Part shown: one piece after another, positions 8,151 to 17,269 of the stretch
Layout of the letters: every line of letters begins with the position of its first letter
Position numbering within the stretch: position 1 is the stretch's first letter
DNA from: Kumtagia sp964244725
Lineage (GTDB): Bacteria; Pseudomonadota; Alphaproteobacteria; Rhizobiales; Rhizobiaceae
NCBI GenBank assembly: GCA_964244725.1
Contig: CAXTJQ010000011.1
Span: 82,756-146,755 of the forward strand
Reading direction: 5' to 3'
Length of the DNA stretch: 64,000 nucleotides
Notes under the pieces: model-generated
Database searches by the model: none
Told to the model about the DNA's origin: nothing
The model's input: only the letters and a program-made list of their open reading frames with translations
Made by a program: the position numbers and the translations under genes

Positions 8151-8855
8151 TTACAGGGCCTCGGGGATTGCGCGCCGCCGACGCGACAGAAACCATTGCG
8201 CGGCCAGCCAGCACAGCATCGCCCAGGACGCTCCCGCGCACCAGCCCGCCAGAACGTCGGACGGCCAGTGGACCCCGAGATAGACGCGGCTGGCGCCGAC
8301 CAGGACCGTCGCCAGCACGGCGACCGACAGCATGTAGATCCTCGTCGCCCGATTGGGCGCGACCCGCGCCGAAAGCGCGCCCAGCGTCAGGTAGGTGACG
8401 GCCGACAGCATCGCGTGGCCGCTCGGGAAACTCAGCGTGAACACCTCGGCCAGGTGCGGCACCAGGTGCGGCCGCGGACGGTCGACGCCGAGCTTCAGCA
8501 CGCTGCTCAACACCTGGCCGCCGGCCACCGAAACGAGCACGAACAGCGCCGCCGGGCGCCGGCCGGTCAAAAGCAGGTAGCCGATCACCGAGAGGCAGAC
8601 GAAACCCAGGACGCTGACGCTTCCGAGCGCCGTCAGATCGCGCACCGCCTCCTCGACCCAGGCCGGGCCGATCGGGTCGGCCGTATCGCCCGGCACGCGG
8701 AAGGCGAGCAGGATCGCCGTGTCGAAGCCGTGCGCCTGGGCGTCGCGCGCCACCTCGGCCATTTCGACGAAGCCGTAGAGACAGCCGGCAATGGCGATGA
8801 CCGCCGCGAGGACGGACACTTCGAGCTTCTCGGCAATCGTCGAAAGCAGGCGCAT
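8151..8855 (-). CDS. PAP2-family membrane phosphatase
   Basis: A 234-residue polytopic phosphatase acting on lipid or polyprenyl phosphates at the periplasmic face. The three PAP2 signature blocks are present: KLGVDRPRP, PSGHAM (catalytic His) and SRVYLGVHWPSDVLAG. About six hydrophobic segments surround them. It is transcribed divergently from phoX; the Pho box in the shared 148-bp region could also serve this gene, which would suit phosphate recovery, but orientation alone does not prove it. Confidence 0.92.
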   Translation of the reverse strand: MRLLSTIAEKLEVSVLAAVIAIAGCLYGFVEMAEVARDAQAHGFDTAILLAFRVPGDTADPIGPAWVEEAVRDLTALGSVSVLGFVCLSVIGYLLLTGRRPAALFVLVSVAGGQVLSSVLKLGVDRPRPHLVPHLAEVFTLSFPSGHAMLSAVTYLTLGALSARVAPNRATRIYMLSVAVLATVLVGASRVYLGVHWPSDVLAGWCAGASWAMLCWLAAQWFLSRRRRAIPEAL

Positions 8856-8936
8856 CGCGGTCCGTCCGTTCCTCGGGCTTCGGCCCGCACCCCTCGCCCT
8901 GACCTATGGCGGGGCGGGCTCAAGAGCAACCGGAGA

Positions 8937-8954
8937 CTGTCATGAAGCTGTTAT
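8937..8954 (+). promoter_or_regulatory. Pho box (PhoB binding site) upstream of phoX
   Basis: CTGTCAT-GAAG-CTGTTAT: two 7-bp direct repeats with an 11-bp period, matching the PhoB consensus (CTGTCAT, N4, CTGTCAT) with one mismatch. It ends 49 bp before the phoX ATG, the expected distance. This predicts induction by phosphate starvation. Confidence 0.8.
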
Positions 8955-9003
8955 GACGCCGTTTTAGGCACGGTCCATCCAGGCAGTTTCGAGCCAGAGG
9001 TCC

Positions 9004-11010
9004 ATGATGACGATCGACAATTCCGCGCACGCCGCGTTCCGCACCAGTCTTCTCGAGGACAATGACGGCCCCGGGCGCAACCCTACGGCCAATCCGACCA
9101 TGGGCGACATCATCGCGGGGCGCTTCTCGCGGCGCAATTTCCTGCGCGGATCGCTCGCCGTCTCGGCGATCGCCGCCACCGTCAGCCCGATCGCGCTGAT
9201 CACCGCCGACAATGCCCGCGCCGCGAATGGTTCGGCCTTCACCTTCGACGAGGTCGAAGCCGGCGTCGACGACACGCATCACGTCGCGCCGGGCTACGAC
9301 GCCGACGTGCTGCTGCGCTGGGGCGATCCGCTGTTTTCCGATTCGCCCGCCTTCGATCCGCTCAAGCAGTCGGCCGCGGCGCAGGCGAAACAGTTCGGCT
9401 ACAACAACGACTATGTCGGCTTCATCCCGATCGACGGTTCGGCCGAACATGGCCTGCTCGTCGTCAACCACGAATACACCAACCCGCATCTGATGTTCCC
9501 GGGCCTGGTCAGCATCGTCGAGAAGGACGGCAAGAAGGCGATGGAGATCGCGCCGCTGTCGAAGGACCAGGTCGATGTCGAAATGGCCGCGCATGGCGGC
9601 ACGATCGTCGAGATCAGGAAGGAAGCCGGCAAGTGGCGGCCCGTGCGCGAGGGCAAGCTCAACCGCCGCATCACCTCGACGACCGAAATGCAGCTGACCG
9701 GCCCGGCCGCCGGCCACGACCGGCTCAAGACAAGCGCCGACGCCTCGGGGACCAGGGTCGTCGGCACGATGAACAACTGCGCCGGCGGCGTGACGCCGTG
9801 GGGCACCTATGTGATGGCCGAGGAGAACGTCCATGGCTATTTCTCGGGCGACCTGACCGCCGATCATCCGGAAGCCGCGAACTACAAGCGCATGGGCATC
9901 CCGGAAGGCGCCTACGAATGGGCCGCGCACTACGACCGCTTCGATCTCGCCAAGGAGCCGAACGAGCCGAACCGCTTCGGGTGGATGGTCGAGGTCGATG
10001 TCAACGACCCAGCGTCGATGCCCAAGAAGCGCACGGCGATGGGCCGCTTCAAGCATGAAGGCGCCGAATCGATCGTCGCCAAGGACGGCCGCGTCGTGTT
10101 CTATCTCGGCGACGACGAGCGCTTCGACTACGTCTACAAATTCGTCACCGCGGGGACCCTGAAGCCTGACGACCGCGCGGCCAACATGGATCTGCTCGAC
10201 GAGGGTACGCTGCACGTCGCCAAATTCGCCGAGAACGGCGCGTTCGAATGGCTGCCGTTGGTCCACGGCCAGGGGCCGCTGACCGCCGAGAACGGCTTTG
10301 CCGACCAGGCCGGCGTGCTGATCGAGGCGCGCCGCGCCGGCGACATGCTGGGCGCCACGCCGATGGACCGGCCGGAAGACATCCAGCCCAACGCCGCCAA
10401 CGGCAAGGTCTACGTGATGCTGACCAACAACACCAAGCGCAAGGCCGACAAGGTCGACGCCGCCAACCCGCGCGCCGAGAACGCCTTCGGCCATATCGTC
10501 GAGCTCTCCGAAGACGGCGGCGACTTCACGGCCGCCAAAGGCAAATGGGAAATCCTGCTGAAATGCGGCGATCCGTCGGTGGCGGAGGTCGGCGCGTCTT
10601 TCTCGACCTCGACCACCAAGAACGGCTGGTTCGGCATGCCCGACAATTGCGCGATCGATTCCGCCGGCCGGCTCTGGGTCGCGACCGACGGCCAGGGGCC
10701 CAAGGCCACCGGCCGCACCGACGGGCTGTGGGCTGTCGACACCGAAGGCGACGCGCGGGCGACGTCGAAGCTGTTCTTCCGCGTGCCGGTCGGGGCGGAG
10801 ATGTGCGGCCCGCAATTCACGCCGGACGACCAGACCGCCTTCGTCGCCGTCCAGCATCCGGGCGACGGCGGCGACGACTGGAAGGCCTTCGGCCGGCCAT
10901 CCTATTACGAGGACCTGTCGACCCGCTGGCCGGATTTCAAGCCGGACATGCCGGTCCGCCCCGCGGTGGTTGTCATCACCAGGCAGGGCGGCGGCAAGAT
11001 CGGCGTCTGA
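9004..11010 (+). CDS. phoX: PhoX-type alkaline phosphatase, Tat-exported
   Basis: A 668-residue secreted Ca/Fe-dependent alkaline phosphatase (DUF839/PhoX family) releasing phosphate from organic monoesters in the periplasm. The N-terminus has a long polar region, the twin-arginine motif SRRNFLRGS at 42-50 and a hydrophobic stretch to about residue 74. Family landmarks follow, such as GLLVVNHEYTNP, NNCAGGVTPWGTY and FGMPDNCAIDSAGRLWVATDG (two stretches). An adjacent ATG at 9007 is equally possible. The upstream Pho box supports phosphate control. Confidence 0.95.
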   Translation: MMTIDNSAHAAFRTSLLEDNDGPGRNPTANPTMGDIIAGRFSRRNFLRGSLAVSAIAATVSPIALITADNARAANGSAFTFDEVEAGVDDTHHVAPGYDADVLLRWGDPLFSDSPAFDPLKQSAAAQAKQFGYNNDYVGFIPIDGSAEHGLLVVNHEYTNPHLMFPGLVSIVEKDGKKAMEIAPLSKDQVDVEMAAHGGTIVEIRKEAGKWRPVREGKLNRRITSTTEMQLTGPAAGHDRLKTSADASGTRVVGTMNNCAGGVTPWGTYVMAEENVHGYFSGDLTADHPEAANYKRMGIPEGAYEWAAHYDRFDLAKEPNEPNRFGWMVEVDVNDPASMPKKRTAMGRFKHEGAESIVAKDGRVVFYLGDDERFDYVYKFVTAGTLKPDDRAANMDLLDEGTLHVAKFAENGAFEWLPLVHGQGPLTAENGFADQAGVLIEARRAGDMLGATPMDRPEDIQPNAANGKVYVMLTNNTKRKADKVDAANPRAENAFGHIVELSEDGGDFTAAKGKWEILLKCGDPSVAEVGASFSTSTTKNGWFGMPDNCAIDSAGRLWVATDGQGPKATGRTDGLWAVDTEGDARATSKLFFRVPVGAEMCGPQFTPDDQTAFVAVQHPGDGGDDWKAFGRPSYYEDLSTRWPDFKPDMPVRPAVVVITRQGGGKIGV

Positions 11011-11020
11011 CATCGACGAC

Positions 11021-11055
11021 GCCAATGCCGCGGCCGGGGAGGTCGCGGCGTTGGC
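11021..11055 (+). terminator. Stem-loop downstream of phoX
   Basis: A 12-bp stem (GCCAATGCCGCG / CGCGGCGTTGGC, one G-T pair) with an 11-nt loop begins 10 bp after the phoX stop. The T-tract after it is poor (GCCGCTTTGCC), so it may be a weak terminator or an mRNA-stabilising hairpin. Confidence 0.5.
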
Positions 11056-11116
11056 GCCGCTTTGCCTTTGCGTTGAAACGCACTAAGAATCCGGTCGTCG
11101 ATCCCCGGAGAGCGCG

Positions 11117-12091
11117 ATGACCGAAATCCTGCAGAAACCGAAACTCGTCACCGTTTTCGGCGGCTCGGGCTTCGTCGGCCGTCACGTCGTCCGCGCGCTC
11201 GCCAAGCGGGGCTATCAGGTGCGCGCCGCGTGCCGCCGTCCCGACCTCGCGGGGCATCTGCAGCCGCTCGGCAATGTCGGCCAGATCCAGGCGATCCAGG
11301 CCAATCTGCGCGCGCGCTGGTCCATAGACCGAGCCGTCCAGGACGCCGACCATGTCGTCAACCTCGTCGGCATCCTGGCGGAATCCGGCCGCCAGAGTTT
11401 CAGCGCGGTGCAGGATTCCGGCGCGCGCGCCATCGCGGAGGCCGCGCGGTCGGCGGGCGCCGGCCTGACCCATGGCTCGGCGCTCGGCGCTTCGGCGGAC
11501 TCCGAATCGAGCTACGCGCGGACCAAGGCGCGCGGCGAGCAGGCGGTGGCCGATATTGCGCCTGAGGCCGTGATTGTCCGCCCGTCGATCGTTTTCGGGC
11601 CGGAGGACGGGTTCTTCAACCTGTTCGCCAACCTGGCGCGCTATTCGCCCGTCCTGCCGCTCATCGGCGGCGGCCTGACGAAATTCCAGCCCGTGTTCGT
11701 CGGCGATGTCGCCGAGGCGATCGCGCGCTCGGTCGACGGCAAGGTCGAGGGCGGCAGGATCTACGAACTCGGCGGGCCGCAGGTGTTGACGTTTCGCGAG
11801 TGCCTCGAGACGATGCTCGAGATCATCGACCGCAAGCGCCTGCTCGCGCCGGTGCCGTGGAGCATCGCCGCGCTGCAGGGCGCGATCCTCGGCATGCTGC
11901 CCAATCCGCTGCTGACCTCGGACCAGGTGACGCTGCTCAAGACCGACAATGTCGTCTCCGACGAGGCCGTCAAGGCCAACCGGACGATCGCCGCGCTCGG
12001 CATCGAGCCGCAAGCCCTGGCGTCGGTTCTGCCGTCCTATCTCTGGCGCTATCGCGCCGCCGGCCAGTTCACCCGCCGCACGGAGGCATGA
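11117..12091 (+). CDS. Complex I NDUFA9-like NAD(P)-binding protein
   Basis: A 324-residue atypical SDR of the NDUFA9 family, related to the accessory 39-kDa subunit of respiratory complex I in mitochondria and alphaproteobacteria. The N-terminus carries the nucleotide motif FGGSGFVGRHVV (14-25). SYARTKARGEQAV preserves a YxxxK-like pair, and IVRPSIVFGPEDGFFN is a family landmark. The exact bacterial role is unsettled: complex I assembly or stability, or a quinone-related reaction. The neighbouring uppP is convergent with only 2 bp between stops. Confidence 0.9.
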   Translation: MTEILQKPKLVTVFGGSGFVGRHVVRALAKRGYQVRAACRRPDLAGHLQPLGNVGQIQAIQANLRARWSIDRAVQDADHVVNLVGILAESGRQSFSAVQDSGARAIAEAARSAGAGLTHGSALGASADSESSYARTKARGEQAVADIAPEAVIVRPSIVFGPEDGFFNLFANLARYSPVLPLIGGGLTKFQPVFVGDVAEAIARSVDGKVEGGRIYELGGPQVLTFRECLETMLEIIDRKRLLAPVPWSIAALQGAILGMLPNPLLTSDQVTLLKTDNVVSDEAVKANRTIAALGIEPQALASVLPSYLWRYRAAGQFTRRTEA

Positions 12092-12093
12092 GC

Positions 12094-12900
12094 TCACCCG
12101 AGAGCGTAGAGCGCGATCAGCCCGACGCTGCCGACGGCCAGCCGCCACCAGGCGAACAGCTTGAAGCCGTGCTTCGACACATAGTCGAGCAGGTAGCGCA
12201 CGACGACGACGGCGGTGACGAAGGCCGCGACGAAGCCGACGCCGATGATCGGCAGGTCGGTCGACGAGAGCGCGTCGCGGTTCTTGAAGAGGTCGAGCGC
12301 GAAGGCGCCGGCCATGGTCGGCATCGCCAGGAAGAACGAGAACTCGGCGGCCGAGCGCTTGTCTGTTCCCATCAGCAGCGCGCCGACGATCGTCGAACCC
12401 GACCGCGACGTACCGGGGATCAGCGCCAGGCACTGGAAGAAGCCGATCTTCAGGCAGAGCGACAGGGGAAAATCCATGACGTCGGTGTATCTCGGCGTCA
12501 GCTTCATCCGATCCACGGCGAGCAGGACGAAGCCGCCAAGGATCAGCATGATGCAGATCAGCTTCGGCGTCTCGAACAGCACCGTCTTGATGAAATCATG
12601 CGCGATCGCGCCGATGATCGCCGCCGGCAGGAAGGCGACCAGCACGCCGAGCACGAAGCGCCGCACCCTGGGCTCGTCGGGAAATTCGAGCGCCATGGTC
12701 AACAGACGGCCAGCATAGACCGTCAGGATCGCGAGGATCGCGCCGAGCTGGATCAAGACCTCGAAGGCCTTGCCCGTCGACTCGAAGCCAAGGAAATGGC
12801 CCGCGAGCAAGATGTGTCCCGTCGACGAGACCGGGATGAACTCGGTCAGTCCCTCGATCAGGCCGAGCAGCAGGGCTTGGACGATTGTCTGGCTTTCCAT
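12094..12900 (-). CDS. uppP: Undecaprenyl-diphosphatase
   Basis: A 268-residue inner-membrane enzyme that dephosphorylates undecaprenyl pyrophosphate to recycle the lipid carrier for peptidoglycan and polysaccharide synthesis; loss raises bacitracin sensitivity (alternative name bacA). The signature EGLTEFIPVSSTGH is at 16-29 and the second catalytic block PGTSRSGSTI is in the middle. Length and eight hydrophobic segments fit the family. Confidence 0.97.
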   Translation of the reverse strand: MESQTIVQALLLGLIEGLTEFIPVSSTGHILLAGHFLGFESTGKAFEVLIQLGAILAILTVYAGRLLTMALEFPDEPRVRRFVLGVLVAFLPAAIIGAIAHDFIKTVLFETPKLICIMLILGGFVLLAVDRMKLTPRYTDVMDFPLSLCLKIGFFQCLALIPGTSRSGSTIVGALLMGTDKRSAAEFSFFLAMPTMAGAFALDLFKNRDALSSTDLPIIGVGFVAAFVTAVVVVRYLLDYVSKHGFKLFAWWRLAVGSVGLIALYALG

Positions 12901-13069
12901 GACCCACCGATCGGATGAGAGGCGACCGCGGCTTGCTTGTCACGGCGCACGAAGCGACCTATAGGACTGGCGGCTTAACGGCTCGTTTACGACGTTTGAT
13001 CGACAGTGCGCCCGCCGTGGCATCCCGCCGATTTTCGGCGCCGGCCAGGGCGTTTATTTTCTCGGATCC

Positions 13070-13762
13070 ATGCTGACGCTTTTCCATCACCCCATGCTCG
13101 CCACCTGCCGCTTCGTGCGCCTCGCCTTCGGCGAGTATGGCGAGGAGCTGGCGCTGATCGAGGAAAAGCCGTGGACGCGGCGCAAGGAGTTCCTGGCGTT
13201 GAACGCCGCCGGCACGCTGCCGGTCCTGCTCGCGGAAGGCGACGCGCCGATCGTGGGCGCGCAGGTCATCGGCGAGTATCTCGACGAGACGCGCGGCGTG
13301 CTCAAACGCGACAAGCGGCTGTTCGCCGAGGATCCGATGCAGCGCGCCGAGATCAGGCGGCTGACCGACTGGTTCCTGACCAAGATGGAATCCGAGGTCA
13401 CCCGCCATCTGGTGCGCGAACGCGTGCTCAAGCCGCATATGCCCGAGGCGCAGGGCGGCGGTTCTCCCGACTCGGCCTCGATCCGCGCGGCGCGCGCCAA
13501 CATCAGGCAGCATTTGAAATATGTGAACTGGCTGGCCGGCACGCGCCAGTGGCTTGCCGGCGGCCGCATCACCTATGCCGACCTCTCGGCGGCGGCAGCC
13601 TTTTCGGTCCTCGACTATCTCGGCGAGATCGACTGGGCCGACCACGGCGCGGCGCGCGAATGGTATGTCCGCGTCAAGTCGCGCCCGTCGTTCCGGCCAC
13701 TGCTCAACGACAGGGTGCGCGGCCTGTCGCCGGTTTCGCACTATGCGGACCTCGACTTCTGA
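13070..13762 (+). CDS. Glutathione S-transferase family protein
   Basis: A 230-residue cytosolic protein with an N-terminal thioredoxin-like domain (1-80; cis-Pro region NAAGTLPVLL, glutathione-binding acidic loop VGAQVIGEYLDE) and an all-helical C-terminal domain (95-220). It belongs to the FtsZ/Rhizobiales-type GSTs that conjugate or reduce electrophiles. The 3' end overlaps the queG start by 20 bp, so the two are cotranscribed. Confidence 0.92.
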   Translation: MLTLFHHPMLATCRFVRLAFGEYGEELALIEEKPWTRRKEFLALNAAGTLPVLLAEGDAPIVGAQVIGEYLDETRGVLKRDKRLFAEDPMQRAEIRRLTDWFLTKMESEVTRHLVRERVLKPHMPEAQGGGSPDSASIRAARANIRQHLKYVNWLAGTRQWLAGGRITYADLSAAAAFSVLDYLGEIDWADHGAAREWYVRVKSRPSFRPLLNDRVRGLSPVSHYADLDF

Positions 13763-14972
13763 GCTGACGGCCGAGCCGGCGCGGCTGCGCGCGCTGGTCG
13801 ATCGCGAGGCGCGGCTGGCCGGGTTCGACCAGGTCGGCGTCACATCGCCCGACGCCACGCCGCTCGCCGCGCAAAGGCTGGCGGACTTCTTGGCCGACGG
13901 CTTGCACGGCTCGATGGCCTGGCTGGCGGAGACCGCCGCGCGGCGCGGCGACCCGCGCACGCTGTGGCCCGCAGTCCGCTCGATCGTCGTGCTCGCCATG
14001 AACTACGGCCCCGACCACGATCCGCTCGACATATCGACGAAGCCGGATCGCGCGGCGATTTCCGTCTACGCCCAGAACCGCGACTATCACGACATCGTCA
14101 AGGGTCGGCTGAAAGCTGTCGCCGGCAAGCTCGCTGCGCAGAGCGGCTGCGAGGTCAAGGTGTTCGTCGACACCGCGCCGGTGATGGAAAAGCCGCTGGC
14201 GCAAGCGGCGGGCCTCGGCTGGCAGGGCAAGCACACCAACCTCGTCAGCCGCGGCCATGGCTCGTGGCTGTTCCTCGGCACGATCTTCACCGCCGCGCTG
14301 CTGGAGCCGGATGCGGCCGATATCGACCATTGCGGCTCCTGCCGGGCCTGCCTCGATGTCTGCCCGACCGACGCCTTCCCCGCGCCCTACCGGATCGACG
14401 CGCGGCGCTGCATCTCCTACCTGACGATCGAAAACAGAGGGCCGATCCCACGCGAATTCCGCGCGGCCATCGGCAACCGCGTCTATGGCTGCGACGACTG
14501 CCTCGCCGTTTGCCCCTGGAACAAATTCGCCCAGCGAGCCTCCGAAGCCAAGCTCCAGGCGCGCGGCGATCTGCGCGAGCCATCGCTGTCGATGCTGCTC
14601 GGCCTCGACGACGCCGCGTTCCGGACGCTGTTTTCCGGGTCGCCGGTCAAGCGCATCGGCCGCGACCGGTTCTTGCGCAACGTTCTTGTCGCGGCCGGCA
14701 ATTCCAGCGACGCGTCGTTGGCTCCGCCGTGCGAGCGCCTGCTCGACGACGCGTCGCCGCTGGTGCGCGGAATGGCGGTGTGGGCGCTGTCGCGATTGCT
14801 GGACGCCCATCGCTTCGCCGAATTGGCCGACAGGCCAAGGAATGAAACAGACCTCGACGTTTTGACTGAATGGCGCGACGCACTCAATGTGGTCGCCGCG
14901 AAGGGGGACGGTTTACTTTTTCCCGCCGGCGCGACACAGCAATCGTCGAGCGCGGCTGTGGAAACAAGGTAA
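13743..14972 (+). CDS. queG: Epoxyqueuosine reductase
   Basis: Reduces epoxyqueuosine to queuosine in tRNA (last step of queuosine synthesis), using cobalamin and two [4Fe-4S] clusters. Cluster motifs are CGSCRACLDVCPTDAF and CDDCLAVCPWNKF. The N-terminal cobalamin-binding domain includes YAQNRDYH and the catalytic-Asp stretch VFVDTAPVMEK. The C-terminus has a HEAT-like repeat (PLVRGMAVWALSRL). The 409-residue frame is slightly longer than usual; the last 25 residues look unrelated and may reflect stop-codon drift. Start at 13743, inside the GST gene, gives the usual N-terminus. Confidence 0.95.
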   Translation: MRTSTSELTAEPARLRALVDREARLAGFDQVGVTSPDATPLAAQRLADFLADGLHGSMAWLAETAARRGDPRTLWPAVRSIVVLAMNYGPDHDPLDISTKPDRAAISVYAQNRDYHDIVKGRLKAVAGKLAAQSGCEVKVFVDTAPVMEKPLAQAAGLGWQGKHTNLVSRGHGSWLFLGTIFTAALLEPDAADIDHCGSCRACLDVCPTDAFPAPYRIDARRCISYLTIENRGPIPREFRAAIGNRVYGCDDCLAVCPWNKFAQRASEAKLQARGDLREPSLSMLLGLDDAAFRTLFSGSPVKRIGRDRFLRNVLVAAGNSSDASLAPPCERLLDDASPLVRGMAVWALSRLLDAHRFAELADRPRNETDLDVLTEWRDALNVVAAKGDGLLFPAGATQQSSSAAVETR

Positions 14973-15019
14973 CGCGTTCCCGGTTCGCCGTCCGGCGACG
15001 CCTCTTGGAAACGGTTCAG

Positions 15020-15934
15020 ATGCAGGTTTTCATTTTCGGCGCGGGCTACTCCGCGCAGGCTTTCGCAAGGAGCAGCCCGGATGTCTCCGTCCGGGTCGCG
15101 GGCACGACCCGGTCGAAAAGCAAATGCGCCGCGTTGCGCACAGCCGGAATCGAGCCGTTCCTGTTTGACGGGAGGACGCCCGGACCCGATGCCCTGGCCG
15201 TTCTGAAGGAGACGGACACCCTTATCGTCTCGGTGGGGCCGGACGACGCCGGCGATCCGGTCTTGGCGGTTGCGCGCGAGACGCTGCTGCGCGACATGCC
15301 GAAACTGGGCTGGATCGCGTATCTCTCGACGATCGGGGTCTATGGCGACCACCAGGGCGCATGGATCGACGAGACGACGCCCTGCAACCCCTCCTCAGGG
15401 CGCTCGAAACGCCGCGTCGAGGCGGAGGACGCCTGGCTCGATCTCGGACGGGAGCGCGATATCCCGGTCGCCATCCTGCGGCTGTCGGGCATCTACGGAC
15501 CGGGCCGCAACGCCTTCGTCAACCTGCGCGACGGCACGGCCAAGCGGCTGGTGAAGCCTGACCAGGTTTTCAACAGAATCCATGTCGACGACATCGCCGG
15601 CGCGCTCTGGCATCTCGCGTCCGGCCGCATCGGCGGCGTTTTCAACGTCACCGACGACCTGCCCGCGCCGCCGCAGGATATCGTGGCCTATGCCGCCGGG
15701 CTGATGGGCGTCGCGCCGCCGCCCGAGATCCCGTTCGAGACGGCCGATGTCTCGCCGATGGCGCGCTCCTTCTATGGCGAGAACAAGCGCGTCTCGAACA
15801 GCCGCATCCGCGAGGCGGGCTACGCGTTCCGCTTCCCCGACTACCGGGCGGCGCTCGATGCGCTTCGGTCGGATGGCAGTTGGGCTGGCGATACAGGCGG
15901 CGCGCGCAGCCCGATCCGCGCCGGGTCGGACTAG
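15020..15934 (+). CDS. SDR/epimerase family protein, YeeZ-like
   Basis: A 304-residue atypical short-chain dehydrogenase. The N-terminus FIFGAGYSAQAFA is a GxGxxA nucleotide-binding turn, and the mid region YLSTIGVYGDHQGAWIDE and ILRLSGIYGPGRNAF match YeeZ-type NAD(P)-binding proteins. Substrate unknown. Start at 15020 puts the nucleotide motif at the very N-terminus; a longer in-frame ORF upstream would overlap queG by about 100 bp. A typical neighbour of queG in related genomes. Confidence 0.85.
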   Translation: MQVFIFGAGYSAQAFARSSPDVSVRVAGTTRSKSKCAALRTAGIEPFLFDGRTPGPDALAVLKETDTLIVSVGPDDAGDPVLAVARETLLRDMPKLGWIAYLSTIGVYGDHQGAWIDETTPCNPSSGRSKRRVEAEDAWLDLGRERDIPVAILRLSGIYGPGRNAFVNLRDGTAKRLVKPDQVFNRIHVDDIAGALWHLASGRIGGVFNVTDDLPAPPQDIVAYAAGLMGVAPPPEIPFETADVSPMARSFYGENKRVSNSRIREAGYAFRFPDYRAALDALRSDGSWAGDTGGARSPIRAGSD

Positions 15935-16083
15935 CCGCCACGATGGCGCCGGATTTTCGCCTCATGGCAAGCGGGCGGCGGAGTCGAAGCGTGGCTGCGC
16001 GCCTCGATTCCGGCGGCTTTCACATTTCGTTAACCGTGTCGCGCCAAAGGCTGAACCGCCGAACCTGGTTTTGGAACGCCCAC

Positions 16084-17160
16084 ATGACCCCATCTTTCGC
16101 CATCCGCCTGCGTCGCATCGTTTCCGCCCTGGCGGCCGCCGCGACCCTGCAGGCGATGATTTTGCCGTCGGCGGGCGCGGCCGAACTGGCAAAGGACCTG
16201 TTCGGCGCGGAGAAGCTTCCGGCCCTCGCCAAGCCGCAGTCCATCGGCTTCTATTCGAGAGGCTGCTTCGCGGGCGGGGTCGCGATCGCGACGGACGGTC
16301 CGACCTGGCAGGCGATGCGTCTGTCGCGCAATCGCCGATGGGGCCATCCGGCGATGATCAGGCTGATCGAGAAACTGTCGCGCGCCGCCGTGGCCGACGG
16401 CTGGCCGGGCCTGCTGCTCGGCGACGTCTCGCAGCCGCGCGGCGGACCGATGATGACCGGCCACGCCTCGCACCAGATCGGACTCGACGCCGACATCTGG
16501 CTCAATCCCATGCCCGCCAAGCGCATGACCGCGCAGGAACGGGAGACCATGCCGGCCGTCTCGATGATCAAGAAGGGCAGCCTGTATGTCGACGACACGC
16601 TCTGGACGCCGGCGCATATGCGCCTGCTCCGGCGCGCGGCCAGCTATCCCGAGGTCGAGCGCATCCTGGTCAACCCGGGCATCAAGAAGAAGCTCTGCGA
16701 GACGGTGACCGGCGACCGCACCTGGCTGCGGAAGGTGCGGCCCTTCTGGGGCCACGACTACCACTTCCACATCCGCATCGGCTGCCAGCCGGGTTCGCCC
16801 GACTGCAAGGAACAGGCGCCGACGACCCCCGGCGACGGCTGCGACGAGAAATTGAACTGGTGGTTCACGCGCGCAGCCAAGCTGCCCGACGACAACGCCG
16901 ATTCGCCCAAGGCGCGCGACAAGATGACGATGTCTAGCCTGCCCAGGCAGTGCCTCGCCGTGCTGACCGCGCCGGCGCCGGCCTCCGAAGCGTCGGTCAC
17001 CATGGGCGGCGGATCGAAGCTCGCGGCGATAACGCCGGCCGCGGCCGAACCGGAACCGACGCCCCCCATGTCGTCGCCGCCGGCGCAGGATTCGCCGCCG
17101 ATCAGCGCCTTCGCGCCGACCCCGGAAATGGGAATTCCCGTCCCGCGCCCGAGGCCTTGA
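16084..17160 (+). CDS. mepA: Penicillin-insensitive murein endopeptidase
   Basis: Periplasmic peptidase M74 that cleaves the D-alanyl-meso-DAP cross-links of peptidoglycan. The 358-residue product has a signal peptide (1-32), the zinc-site motif GHASHQIGLDADIW (His127, Asp134-137 region) and the C-terminal HDYHFHIRIGC motif. A Pro/Ala-rich tail of about 60 residues (PTPPMSSPPAQDSPP) extends beyond the catalytic domain, as in rhizobial homologues. Start at 16084 places the signal peptide at the N-terminus. Confidence 0.95.
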   Translation: MTPSFAIRLRRIVSALAAAATLQAMILPSAGAAELAKDLFGAEKLPALAKPQSIGFYSRGCFAGGVAIATDGPTWQAMRLSRNRRWGHPAMIRLIEKLSRAAVADGWPGLLLGDVSQPRGGPMMTGHASHQIGLDADIWLNPMPAKRMTAQERETMPAVSMIKKGSLYVDDTLWTPAHMRLLRRAASYPEVERILVNPGIKKKLCETVTGDRTWLRKVRPFWGHDYHFHIRIGCQPGSPDCKEQAPTTPGDGCDEKLNWWFTRAAKLPDDNADSPKARDKMTMSSLPRQCLAVLTAPAPASEASVTMGGGSKLAAITPAAAEPEPTPPMSSPPAQDSPPISAFAPTPEMGIPVPRPRP

Positions 17161-17269
17161 GTCGAACTCCGATTTCGCGTTGCTCCGCCGACGCCCCTGC
17201 CCCATGATTTGACGCGCTTGGCGCGCGTGCGCGACACCAAGAACGGCAAGAGCCGCGTAGAGAGAAAAG

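Noticed and set aside
8920..11025. 701-codon minus-strand frame opposite phoX
   Set aside because: Shadow; phoX has a Tat signal, family motifs and a Pho box.
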